This document shows positions 14,967-21,602 of a stretch of DNA of 33,530 bases, piece after piece. The notes beneath the pieces are model-generated. The model was given only the letters and a program-made list of their open reading frames with translations. It was not told the origin of the DNA and searched no databases. The stretch comes from an uncultured Clostridia bacterium. Lineage in GTDB: Bacteria > Bacillota > Clostridia > Oscillospirales > Ruminococcaceae. Every line of letters starts with the position of its first letter. The first letter of the stretch is position 1. Location of the stretch: assembly GCA_948465665.1 (NCBI GenBank), contig CAOJXI010000003.1, forward strand, positions 1 to 33,530. The letters run 5' to 3'. The position numbers were made by a program, and so were the translations under genes.

Positions 14967-15353
14967 ATATCCCAGTGCCAGAAGCAAAGGCCAATCTGCA
15001 TTTTCGGTTTTCAAAAGTATCAGCAAAGCTAAAAGCAGAACCCTGTCTTTATCCTGGAAAAGTTGCTGGATTCCAACTGACAGGCTGTTTCCGGCGGGGG
15101 CTGGATTTGGAGGAGGCAAAGGGGTATGTTGAGCCCTTTCATGATTCTGCCTTGGCTCTGTTATGGCAGGCGGGGGTGTTAAATCCTGTGCAGGGGTTTG
15201 AGGGGTATGGAAGTTTCCGCCTGATGCCTGGCGTATTGTTTCATTTGCCTGCTGCTGCATCCGGCGAACCCGTTGTTCTGCATCCCGCTGCATCCGAAGC
15301 ACATCCTGATCTGATAATACAGTTGGACTATGCCAATGCTCTAAGGTTGGCAT
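14955..15353 (-). CDS. Small uncharacterised protein with hydrophobic C-terminus
   Basis: A 132-aa protein. The first ~50 residues are charged and likely helical (MQRDAEQRVRRMQQQANETI), followed by a proline-rich low-complexity linker. The C-terminal ~27 residues are strongly hydrophobic (VLLLALLILLK, then WPLLLALGYLLL). I know this Leu-rich tail from unnamed small proteins of Clostridia but cannot assign a function. A strong GGAAGGAGGT precedes the ATG, 18 nt after the preceding gene. It is the last gene of a three-gene leftward operon, and its coding end overlaps the convergent MFS gene. Confidence 0.75.
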   Translation of the reverse strand: MPTLEHWHSPTVLSDQDVLRMQRDAEQRVRRMQQQANETIRQASGGNFHTPQTPAQDLTPPPAITEPRQNHERAQHTPLPPPNPAPAGNSLSVGIQQLFQDKDRVLLLALLILLKTENADWPLLLALGYLLL

Positions 15354-15371
15354 AACGGTTTACCTCCTTCC

Positions 15372-15800
15372 CTATAATATTCCCACAGGCAATATCCCTG
15401 ACTCCCGCAGGAGCGGGAACATCCGCGCTAAAATCAAAATGCGCGCTGCATCGTCAATCCGTTTGCTTCGTTCCTCGCTGAGAAGCGGCTTTAATGCCCT
15501 GAGCAGAGCAACCCCCTTGTCCTCTTTTTCCAGCGTTCCGGCTTTGTTTATCAACCCAATCATAGATGAAATCATAGATGGGTCAAATGAACCAAACAGA
15601 CCACTTCCGTTTGCAGCCTGGAGCAGATCGGACAAAGGTTCAGGATTCCCGCCCCCGCCTGGATGGACATTTTGGGGCGGAGGGGGTTCTGTGTTTCCTT
15701 CCCCTCCGCCCAGACCAAGCATGGAAGCTAAATTTTGAAGTTTTTGCATCTGCTCCGGTGAACGAAGGATCTCCCCAATTTTTGCGCTGATATCTTCCAC
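15372..15800 (-). CDS. Small uncharacterised protein, GTG start
   Basis: A 142-aa protein. The N-terminal helix (MEDISAKIGEILRSPEQMQK) leads to a Gly/Pro-rich linker (residues ~36-60), then a helical domain (MISSMIGLINKAGTLEKEDK, ALKPLLSEERSKRIDDAARI, MFPLLRESGIL). No signal peptide or true membrane segment is seen. An ATG at 15818 overlaps the Shine-Dalgarno itself; AAGGAGG followed after 7 nt by GTG at 15800 is the better start. The SPEQMQKLQNLASMLG motif echoes the next gene upstream, suggesting related proteins. Function unknown. Confidence 0.75.
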   Translation of the reverse strand: MEDISAKIGEILRSPEQMQKLQNLASMLGLGGGEGNTEPPPPQNVHPGGGGNPEPLSDLLQAANGSGLFGSFDPSMISSMIGLINKAGTLEKEDKGVALLRALKPLLSEERSKRIDDAARILILARMFPLLRESGILPVGIL

Positions 15801-15833
15801 CCTTCGTCCTCCTTCCATTTTATAAAAAACTTT

Positions 15834-16076
15834 TTATTTCATTTTTAACTGCTTCATAAGCTGCTGCGCCTCCGGCGTTGAAAGGATACGCTGCAATCTG
15901 ATTGGATCATTCAATATGCCGCGCACCATCTGTGCATCCTGGGCAGGCAGGCTGTTCAGCACTTCGTTTAAGTTCCCCTGCTTCAGACTGTTTTGGATTT
16001 TAGGATCGCTTCCGGCCATTTTCAGCAGTTCGGATACTTTATCCGGCGGGATTTCTCTCCGGCTGGATCTTGCCAT
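15834..16076 (-). CDS. Small uncharacterised helical protein
   Basis: An 80-aa basic, helical protein (MARSSRREIPPDKVSELLKM ... NSLPAQDAQMVRGILNDPIR ... STPEAQQLMKQLKMK). The tail pattern RLQRILSTPEAQQLMKQL resembles the start of the neighbouring 142-aa protein (EILRSPEQMQKLQNL). AAGGGGG lies 8 nt before the ATG at 16076; an upstream ATG (16097) would add 7 residues. It is the first gene of the three-gene operon. Function unknown; no domain recognised. Confidence 0.72.
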   Translation of the reverse strand: MARSSRREIPPDKVSELLKMAGSDPKIQNSLKQGNLNEVLNSLPAQDAQMVRGILNDPIRLQRILSTPEAQQLMKQLKMK

Positions 16077-16176
16077 AGAGTACGCCCCCTTACGCATATA
16101 ATTGGTTTTTGGGATACGCTGTATTATATGCGCCGTCCCCTAAAAAAATGACAACATAGATTGGAGATGGTATATT

Positions 16177-16665
16177 TTGCCCAACAAACATTTACAGCGT
16201 CTTTTGGCAGTCGCTTCGGACAGCCATGGGAATTATAACGCGCTGGAACAGCTTTTAATGGAAAATCCCAATATTAATGGGCTTTTATTTTTGGGGGACG
16301 GTATGCGTGAGTTTGAAGACCTGCAAAGCGTACACCCTAATCTGCCTATGGTGGGAGTTCCCGGAAACTGCGATTACAGTTACCGGGAACCCCATACCAG
16401 GGTTTACCAGGATGGGGATTTAAGGATTATGCTTACCCATGGGCATTATTATCATGTTAAAGATGGATTGGAGTATTTGCTGGGGGCTGCAAAGTCTTCC
16501 AATGTATCAGCGGTATTATATGGGCATACCCACCGGGAGAAGGTGGAACAGGAAGATGGTTTATGGATTGTTAATCCCGGAAGCCTGGGGTTTTCAAGAA
16601 CGTATGCACTGCTTGAAATTACGCCAAAGGGAATCCAGGCAGAGATAAGGGTTTTGGCCCGATAA
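16177..16665 (+). CDS. YfcE/MJ0936-type metallophosphoesterase
   Basis: A 162-aa phosphodiesterase-fold protein. Metal-binding blocks are visible in order: ASDSHGNY (about 13-20), LFLGDG (about 37-42), VPGNCDY (about 60-66), LTHGHYYHV (about 85-93) and YGHTHREKV (about 114-122), then NPGSLGFSR. YfcE-type enzymes hydrolyse phosphodiesters in vitro; the cellular substrate is unknown. The start is a TTG with TTGGAG about 10 nt upstream; no ATG is available before residue 29. It is divergent from the small-protein operon and convergent with the PrpR-like gene. Confidence 0.87.
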   Translation: MPNKHLQRLLAVASDSHGNYNALEQLLMENPNINGLLFLGDGMREFEDLQSVHPNLPMVGVPGNCDYSYREPHTRVYQDGDLRIMLTHGHYYHVKDGLEYLLGAAKSSNVSAVLYGHTHREKVEQEDGLWIVNPGSLGFSRTYALLEITPKGIQAEIRVLAR

Positions 16666-16688
16666 GCTAAAGCAAATTTGCTTTATCG
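16660..16688. terminator. Hairpin between convergent genes
   Basis: The palindrome CGATAA-gc-TAAAGCAAATTTGCTTTA-TCG begins at the stop codon of the metallophosphoesterase gene and lies 23 nt past the end of the convergent regulator gene. There is no long U-run. It probably serves both directions. Confidence 0.5.
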
Positions 16689-16711
16689 AATCTCCATTAT
16701 TTCTTTCAAAC

Positions 16712-18619
16712 CTAATATTTTACCCCCAACTTTTTCATCCTCCGCCATAGGGTGGACGGGTTAATATGGAGCATCTGCGCAGCTAAAGTACGATTCCCGC
16801 CGCATTTTTTTAAAACCTGTTCCAATTCCTCGGCGCGGGGATCTTTCAGTATAACTTTTTCCTCTTGGTTTGGAGAAGCGAAGGACGTTTCTCCCTCCAT
16901 ACTCTCTTTAATAAAAACCTCGTCTACAATCCGCTTAGGTGTAGTCAATACCAATCTGCGGCAGCAGGATGCCAGTTCGGGCAGATTATAAGGCCATTCC
17001 TGCATTTGTATCCATTTTTCTGCATTGTTGGTCAATCGAATAAACCGGGAAAACCTGTTTTGGCTCTGCTGTAAAAAATAATGTGCCAGGGGAAGGATAT
17101 CGTCTTTCCTTTCCCTTAAAGGCGGGATACGAACCGTAAGGGCATTAAGAGCATAGAAAAATCCAGGGTGCATCATGCCGCTGCCCAAAAGCTCCACAGG
17201 GGAACGGGTTTCAGAGGCAATTACCCGCAGCCGCGCCGGAAAAGGGCGGCTGTCACGTCCGCGAAAAATAATGCCCTGTGTGAGCAGGCGTTCCAGGCGA
17301 AATTGCGCTTCCAAGCTTAACGACCCTGCCTGTTCTAAATATAAAGTTCCGCCTTCTGCCATACCTGCGTATCCTTTAGAAAGGATACGCCCTTCTATTG
17401 TTTCAGTTCCAAAAATGGCATCGCACTGTTCCAAATGATCAATACACCCACAGGGAACGATTATAAATGGGCCGGAGGGGTTGCAGCTATGGATACAGCG
17501 TGCAATCGTTTCCTTTCCTGTTCCAGCTTCCCCTAGTAAAAAAACCGGAACAGATAGGGCAGAGACTTCTTTTGCCTGACGGATAACTTTTTGATACGTT
17601 TGGGAAACGGCGATTAAATCCTCAAAGTGCAGGCCCCCTGATTGTCCCCGGCGGTAAAGTTCCCGGCGCATTTGGGTTTCCATTTCTTCCAGCCTGCGGC
17701 CTTCATGAAAAGATAAAATTGCCCCATTGGGGCGGCCTTCCACCAGGATAGGGGTCATAGTGGCAGCTAAGGTTGTAGCCCCTGCCGACAACACGACTGA
17801 AAACAATTCTTCTCCCTTCTCAAAAACCTGGTTCACTAGCTCTGGCGGGAAGTCGGGAAACTGTCTGCACAATGGCTTCCCTTCCAATTCCCTTTCCGCT
17901 TTGCCAAGCAAAAGTTCCGCAGGATGGTTTGCATGGGTGATAATTCCTTCCCCGCTGATACGGAGAACCCCATTGTGCGTATTATCCAGGAGTGTTCGGA
18001 ATTCTGCGGTGTTGCGCTTTTCCAGATTGCTGGCAAAGGCTACCTTCTCTGCAACGCGGAAAGCCTCTGCAATTGATTCCCTGCCTGAAGACAGGAATAA
18101 ATGGGGCAAGCCTAACTGTAAGGCTTTACGGCAGACTGCATCTCCGCCAATGACAAGTTCTGCTCCATCTGTTTTAGCCTGGACAACGGCAGAGGGAATT
18201 TGAGAGGAATCCTCTACAAAATAGTGGGTTAGGGCAACATTGTACAAATTATTGAAAGATGACATATCACAGAACATATTGGAAAACCCAACGACTGCTA
18301 TATTAGGGCGCTGGTTTTCTGCAAGGGGGAGAACCGCTTTTGCCTGAAGGATAAGGGAAGCCATTTCCTGGCCTGTCAGTTGGATTTCTACAACAGGGAT
18401 TGGAACAGCGTGTTTCATCAGGGAAGCCTGAACCCCCCGGCCAATCAGGATATCCGCCCCCTGTTCGACTGCCCAGCGGGCCTTTTCAGCAGCCTGATCT
18501 GTTTCAATGGCTTGGACAAGAAGCAGACAGGCAGAACTATGCCGGAGAAGCTGTTGGGCGGCTTCCTCAGCTTGTTTGACCATTTCCTCGCGGGGAACGA
18601 AACAGATTAGATTCGCCAT
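16712..18619 (-). CDS. PrpR/NtrC-like transcriptional regulator with degenerate AAA+ domain
   Basis: A 635-aa regulator. An N-terminal PrpR_N-type sensor domain (about 1-190) is followed by a PAS-like segment (about 205-310, LLDNTHNGVLRISGEGIITH), an NtrC-type AAA+ domain (about 340-560) with Walker A LGEAGTGKETIA, and a Fis-type helix-turn-helix at the end (GGNRTLAAQMLHINPSTLWR). The Walker B position reads GGTLYLEQAG where active relatives have LDE, and the GAFTGA loop that contacts sigma-54 is absent (the region reads IFGTETIEGR). It may therefore repress or activate without sigma-54, as TyrR does. It follows ilvD on the same strand, after a 161-nt gap with a hairpin. Confidence 0.85.
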   Translation of the reverse strand: MANLICFVPREEMVKQAEEAAQQLLRHSSACLLLVQAIETDQAAEKARWAVEQGADILIGRGVQASLMKHAVPIPVVEIQLTGQEMASLILQAKAVLPLAENQRPNIAVVGFSNMFCDMSSFNNLYNVALTHYFVEDSSQIPSAVVQAKTDGAELVIGGDAVCRKALQLGLPHLFLSSGRESIAEAFRVAEKVAFASNLEKRNTAEFRTLLDNTHNGVLRISGEGIITHANHPAELLLGKAERELEGKPLCRQFPDFPPELVNQVFEKGEELFSVVLSAGATTLAATMTPILVEGRPNGAILSFHEGRRLEEMETQMRRELYRRGQSGGLHFEDLIAVSQTYQKVIRQAKEVSALSVPVFLLGEAGTGKETIARCIHSCNPSGPFIIVPCGCIDHLEQCDAIFGTETIEGRILSKGYAGMAEGGTLYLEQAGSLSLEAQFRLERLLTQGIIFRGRDSRPFPARLRVIASETRSPVELLGSGMMHPGFFYALNALTVRIPPLRERKDDILPLAHYFLQQSQNRFSRFIRLTNNAEKWIQMQEWPYNLPELASCCRRLVLTTPKRIVDEVFIKESMEGETSFASPNQEEKVILKDPRAEELEQVLKKCGGNRTLAAQMLHINPSTLWRRMKKLGVKY

Positions 18620-18669
18620 AGGATAAGCTCCTTTTTAATCTTACCGTTTAGGGGTAATAGAGGGATTTC

Positions 18670-18740
18670 GCGCCTGGCGGATTTCGTTCGGCTCTACTGA
18701 ACTGGCGGCCAGAGTTGTCACCCTGGCCGCCATATCTTTT
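18670..18740. repeat. Hairpin repeat between ilvD and the regulator gene
   Basis: A perfect 10-bp stem TGGCGGCCAG (18703-18712) / CTGGCCGCCA (18723-18732) is followed on the plus strand by TATCTTTTT. The left part (cgttcggctctactgaactgg) and the ggccagagttg block match the start of the window, so this is a partial member of the same dispersed repeat. For the leftward genes there is no U-run. Confidence 0.5.
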
Positions 18741-18780
18741 TGCATTGCTTTATGTACTGCCTGCTTTTGGTTTATTCCCT

Positions 18781-20448
18781 TTATTTTTTCATGATTGCAC
18801 CTTTATTTGCGCTTTCTACCCATTTTGCATATCTTCCCAGCCATCCGGTCTTAATAGAAGGTTCCTTTGGCGACCAGGATTTTTTCCGTTCTGCCCATTC
18901 CTCGTCGGAGATATCGGCATGAATTGAATAATGTGGAATGTCAATTTGAATCATATCCCCATCTTTCAGCAGACCGATTTCCCCGCCTTCAGCAGCTTCC
19001 GGGCAGACATGACCAATTGACGCCCCCCTTGAAGCGCCGGAAAATCTCCCGTCGGTAATTAATGCAACTGTTTTATCCAGCTTCATTCCTGCCAGCGCGC
19101 TGGTTGGGTTAAGCATTTCACGCATACCGGGGCCGCCTTTTGGCCCTTCATAACGGATAACCACAACGTCGCCGTCCACAATGCGGCCATTATAAATGGC
19201 GTCAATGGCTTCATCCTCGCTGTCAAAAACCCTGGCAGGCCCAGTATGGACCAGCATTTCAGGGGCTACAGCACTTCTTTTAACAACGCATCCTTCCCTA
19301 GCAATATTTCCCCATAAAACCGCCAAACCTCCGGTTTTGGAGTAGGGTTCTTCTACGGTGCGGATGGTTGAGGTATCACGATTTACAGCGTTCTGGATAT
19401 TTTCCAAAACGGATTTCCCAGTAACAGTAAGCAGGGAACCATCAATCAGTCCATGCTCTGCAAGCTGCTTCATTACAACCGGAACCCCTCCGGCAGCATT
19501 GAGGTCTTGGATATGGGTTGGCCCTGCCGGGGCAAGATGGCAAAGGTTCGGAACAACTTCGCTGACCTCATTAAATGTCTCTAAACTGACGGGAGCTTCA
19601 GCTTCATTGGCAATTGCCAGCAAATGGAGAACGCTGTTTGTAGAACATCCCAGCGCCATATCAGTAGCAACTGCATTTTTAAAGGCGGCAGGCGTTAAAA
19701 TATCCCTTGGACAAATGTTTTTCTTTACCAATTCCATAATCTGCATCCCCGAACGTTTGGCTAATTGGATTCGCTCGCTATGTACTGCCGGAATTGTACC
19801 ATTGCCGGGCAGCGCCATCCCAATCGCTTCACTCAGACAGTTCATGGAATTAGCGGTGTACATCCCTGAACAGCTTCCGCATCCAGGGCAGCAGTCCATT
19901 TCAAACTGTTTCAGTTCGTCCGCATCAATAAATCCGGCCTTGTAGCTGCCTACTGCTTCAAACATTTTGCTCAGACTGATTTCTTCCCCGTTATGGCATC
20001 CTGCCATCATCGGCCCGCCGCTGATAACGATAGAGGGGATATTCAGGCGCGCCGCCGCCATTAACATGGCAGGGACTATTTTATCACAGTTAGGGATTAA
20101 TACCAGCCCGTCAAAACCATGGGCCAGCGCCATCGTTTCAATACTGTCTGCAATCAGTTCGCGGCTGGGAAGGCTGTATTTCATTCCTTGATGCCCCATT
20201 GCAATCCCATCACATACCCCAATAGCCGGAACCAGAATTGGCGTTCCGCCTGCCATGCTTACGCCGGTTTTGGCGGCAGCGGCAATTTTATCTAAATGAA
20301 TATGGCCGGGGATAATTTCATTAAAGGCGCTGACCACTCCGATTAAAGGGCGGTTCAGTTCTTCATCTGTATAACCCATTGCATAGAACAGAGAACGGTT
20401 AGGGGCACGTTCCGGCCCTTTAATTACATTTTCACTTCTAAGAGACAC
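18781..20448 (-). CDS. ilvD: Dihydroxy-acid dehydratase
   Basis: A 555-aa enzyme of full length that converts 2,3-dihydroxy-3-methylbutanoate or -pentanoate to the 2-keto acid in valine, isoleucine and leucine synthesis. It shows IlvD/Edd signatures: [32 protein letters not shown], the iron-sulfur cysteines in [10 protein letters not shown] (Cys121) and [20 protein letters not shown] (Cys190/193), and the C-terminal [19 protein letters not shown]. The start is GTG at 20448 with GGAGG 7 nt upstream and a good sigma-A promoter further up. No T-box-like leader is evident in the short upstream region. No other ilv/leu gene is nearby, and the same-strand neighbour is the PrpR-like regulator. Confidence 0.96.
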   Translation of the reverse strand: MSLRSENVIKGPERAPNRSLFYAMGYTDEELNRPLIGVVSAFNEIIPGHIHLDKIAAAAKTGVSMAGGTPILVPAIGVCDGIAMGHQGMKYSLPSRELIADSIETMALAHGFDGLVLIPNCDKIVPAMLMAAARLNIPSIVISGGPMMAGCHNGEEISLSKMFEAVGSYKAGFIDADELKQFEMDCCPGCGSCSGMYTANSMNCLSEAIGMALPGNGTIPAVHSERIQLAKRSGMQIMELVKKNICPRDILTPAAFKNAVATDMALGCSTNSVLHLLAIANEAEAPVSLETFNEVSEVVPNLCHLAPAGPTHIQDLNAAGGVPVVMKQLAEHGLIDGSLLTVTGKSVLENIQNAVNRDTSTIRTVEEPYSKTGGLAVLWGNIAREGCVVKRSAVAPEMLVHTGPARVFDSEDEAIDAIYNGRIVDGDVVVIRYEGPKGGPGMREMLNPTSALAGMKLDKTVALITDGRFSGASRGASIGHVCPEAAEGGEIGLLKDGDMIQIDIPHYSIHADISDEEWAERKKSWSPKEPSIKTGWLGRYAKWVESANKGAIMKK

Positions 20449-20507
20449 TGTAATACCTCCTAAATATGTGCCCGAAGGCGGATTTATTTTCAGTCCGGTT
20501 TTCTTTC

Positions 20508-20535
20508 ATTATAGATTATTTTAAAAATTTGTCAA
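20508..20535 (-). promoter_or_regulatory. Sigma-A promoter of ilvD
   Basis: On the minus strand, TTGACA (20530-20535), a 16-bp spacer and TATAAT (20508-20513) point towards ilvD, giving a leader of about 50 nt. Confidence 0.75.
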
Positions 20536-20578
20536 CCCTCTTTAAAAGGGCAGACAACTTAAAAAGCTTTCAAACTTA

Positions 20579-20608
20579 TTGACAGCGCTACATTAAAAGG
20601 AGTATAAT
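20579..20608 (+). promoter_or_regulatory. sRNA promoter, TA-like locus A
   Basis: Consensus TTGACA (20579-20584), an 18-bp spacer and TATAAT (20603-20608). Confidence 0.85.
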
Positions 20609-20614
20609 ATAAAT

Positions 20615-20702
20615 ACAAACGAGGAACCTGAAAGACGGTTGCTCCCTCATTAGCAGTTAGAAATAACCGTAGAGTTAGCAGGTCTAGCGGTTATTTCTTT
20701 TT
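20615..20702 (+). ncRNA. Putative antitoxin sRNA, locus A
   Basis: A predicted ~88-nt transcript from a consensus promoter to a hairpin terminator. It begins ATACAAACGAGGAACCTGAA, almost identical to the 5' end of the convergent peptide mRNA, and contains GACGGTTGCTCCC, whose CTCCC is complementary to the GGGAG of the peptide SD. Its 3' terminator hairpin overlaps the end of the peptide gene, so the RNAs share ~40 nt of perfect complementarity. It has no ORF of its own. The role as antitoxin is inferred from architecture. Confidence 0.7.
20661..20702. terminator. Shared terminator hairpin, locus A
   Basis: AAATAACCG (20661-20669) pairs with CGGTTATTT (20688-20696), with CTTTTT on the plus strand. 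The peptide stop codon lies in the stem. The minus-strand side lacks a strong U-run, so mRNA read-through is possible. Confidence 0.75.
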
Positions 20703-20807
20703 GCCGTTATTATGAAAAAAGTTGACGATTGAAATAACAAGATTAATGATACTTACTATTGCAATCGTATACTGAAGTAAAGAACCCCATGTAACAACTT
20801 CTGTCAT
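20691..20807 (-). CDS. 38-aa hydrophobic type I toxin-like peptide, locus A
   Basis: The peptide starts MTEVVTWGSLLQYTIAIVSI and ends with a single hydrophobic helix and the basic tail HNNGKKK. Size, one membrane helix and Lys tail match type I toxins such as BsrG and TxpA, but I cannot assign it to a named family by sequence. GGGAGGGG (20814-20821) lies 6 nt before the ATG. It is encoded at the 3' end of a ~300-nt mRNA whose own promoter is at 20975-21003, convergent with an sRNA that overlaps its 3' end. Locus B encodes an identical peptide; locus C a diverged one with conserved TW, SIINLVI and FHN. Confidence 0.78.
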   Translation of the reverse strand: MTEVVTWGSLLQYTIAIVSIINLVISIVNFFHNNGKKK

Positions 20808-20813
20808 CCGTTT

Positions 20814-20854
20814 CCCCTCCCTTCCGCGTACAGACTGCACGCTTGCGAAAGGGG
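20814..20854 (-). promoter_or_regulatory. SD-sequestering leader hairpin, locus A
   Basis: In the peptide mRNA, CCCCTTTCGC (20845-20854) can pair with the GCGGAAGGGAGGGG that contains the ribosome binding site, with a bulge. The same structure occurs at 21276-21316 and 32882-32922. Such occlusion is typical of type I toxin mRNAs. Confidence 0.6.
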
Positions 20855-20974
20855 AATCCAAACATAAAAAGAAATGTACTCCCCTTTCTGGAAATCAGGT
20901 AAAAGGGAGCAACCGCCCGTCTATTTTGGCTCCCCTAAGAGAACCAAAATTCAGATTCCTCGTTTGTATCTTTT

Positions 20975-21003
20975 ATAATAGCTATAATTCGACTTTTTGT
21001 CAA
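20975..21003 (-). promoter_or_regulatory. Peptide mRNA promoter, locus A
   Basis: Minus-strand TTGACA (20998-21003), a 17-bp spacer and TATTAT (20975-20980). The predicted transcript begins ATACAAACGAGGAATCTGAA and forms a 12-bp 5' stem-loop (ATTTTGGTTCTC-TTAG-GGGAGCCAAAAT). Confidence 0.8.
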
Positions 21004-21044
21004 TTATGTATTTGGAATTTAGAGGGTAAAATATTTAAAATGTC

Positions 21045-21074
21045 TTGACAGAAGCACTTCAGAAAATGTATAAT
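21045..21074 (+). promoter_or_regulatory. sRNA promoter, TA-like locus B
   Basis: Consensus TTGACA (21045-21050), an 18-bp spacer and TATAAT (21069-21074). Confidence 0.85.
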
Positions 21075-21080
21075 ATAAAT

Positions 21081-21164
21081 ACAAACGAGGAACCTGAAAG
21101 ACGGTTGCTCCCATAGGCTATTAGAAATAACCGTAGGGCTCAAATCTAGCGGTTATTTCTTTTT
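21081..21164 (+). ncRNA. Putative antitoxin sRNA, locus B
   Basis: A predicted ~84-nt RNA. The first ~32 nt (ATACAAACGAGGAACCTGAA, then AGACGGTTGCTCCC) match locus A exactly. The following linker and the terminator loop differ (CATAGGCTATTAG; loop TAGGGCTCAAATCTAG) while the stem is kept. The terminator overlaps the 3' end of the convergent peptide gene. The variable loop could give locus specificity, which is inference. Confidence 0.7.
21125..21164. terminator. Shared terminator hairpin, locus B
   Basis: AAATAACCG (21125-21133) / CGGTTATTT (21150-21158), then CTTTTT on the plus strand. The peptide stop lies in the stem. Confidence 0.75.
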
Positions 21165-21269
21165 GCCGTTATTATGAAAAAAGTTGACGATTGAAATAAC
21201 AAGATTAATGATACTTACTATTGCAATCGTATACTGAAGTAAAGAACCCCATGTAACAACTTCTGTCAT
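21153..21269 (-). CDS. 38-aa hydrophobic type I toxin-like peptide, locus B
   Basis: The coding sequence is identical to locus A, giving the same 38-aa single-helix, KKK-ending peptide. The arrangement is also the same: SD GGGAGGGG (21276-21283), leader hairpin, own promoter at 21439-21467 and a convergent sRNA. The identity of the two coding sequences, against divergence in the linkers and in the -10/spacer of the mRNA promoter, points to recent tandem duplication or gene conversion. Confidence 0.78.
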   Translation of the reverse strand: MTEVVTWGSLLQYTIAIVSIINLVISIVNFFHNNGKKK

Positions 21270-21275
21270 CCGTTT

Positions 21276-21316
21276 CCCCTCCCTTCCGCGTACAGACTGC
21301 ACGCTTGCGAAAGGGG
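21276..21316 (-). promoter_or_regulatory. SD-sequestering leader hairpin, locus B
   Basis: CCCCTTTCGC (21307-21316) faces the SD-containing segment at 21276-21290, as in locus A. Confidence 0.6.
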
Positions 21317-21438
21317 AATCCAAACATAAAAAAGAAATGTACTCCCCTTTCTGGAAATCAGGTAAAAGGGAGCAGCCGCCCGTCTATTTTGGTTCTCCTA
21401 AGAGAATCAAAATTCAGATTCCTCGTTTGCTGATTTAT

Positions 21439-21467
21439 ATCATACCTGCGTTTTCTCTATTTGTCAA
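21439..21467 (-). promoter_or_regulatory. Peptide mRNA promoter, locus B
   Basis: Minus-strand TTGACA (21462-21467), a 17-bp spacer and TATGAT (21439-21444). The spacer sequence is unrelated to that of locus A, yet the elements and spacing are kept. Confidence 0.78.
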
Positions 21468-21508
21468 TTATTTTATAAAAAAACAAATATTTTTTGCAAG
21501 TTTGCCGC

Positions 21509-21537
21509 TTGACTTTTCCTTAAAATGCAAGTAGTAT
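21509..21537 (+). promoter_or_regulatory. Possible promoter of the MATE gene
   Basis: TTGACT (21509-21514), a 17-bp spacer and TAGTAT (21532-21537), 65 nt before the start codon. Confidence 0.5.
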
Positions 21538-21602
21538 AGTTCAGACCTTCATTTTTACAGCCTGCATTTCAATTAAACGCCGGTTACGGCAGGAAAGGTT
21601 AA

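Noticed and set aside
14975-15355. Plus-strand ORF of 126 codons
   Set aside because: It is antisense to the 132-aa gene, which has a strong GGAAGGAGGT site and sensible composition.
16122-16130. Sporulation sigma E/K promoter for the small-protein operon
   Set aside because: CATATAATA on the minus strand resembles a -10 for these factors, but no acceptable -35 was found at the right distance.
20449-20580. T-box or other leader riboswitch before ilvD
   Set aside because: The promoter lies only about 60 nt before the start codon, leaving no room for a T-box, and no T-box sequence is present.
20579-21467. Tandem repeats as a CRISPR array
   Set aside because: There are only two ~420-bp units with promoters and coding sequence; no short regularly spaced repeats, spacers or cas genes occur in the window.
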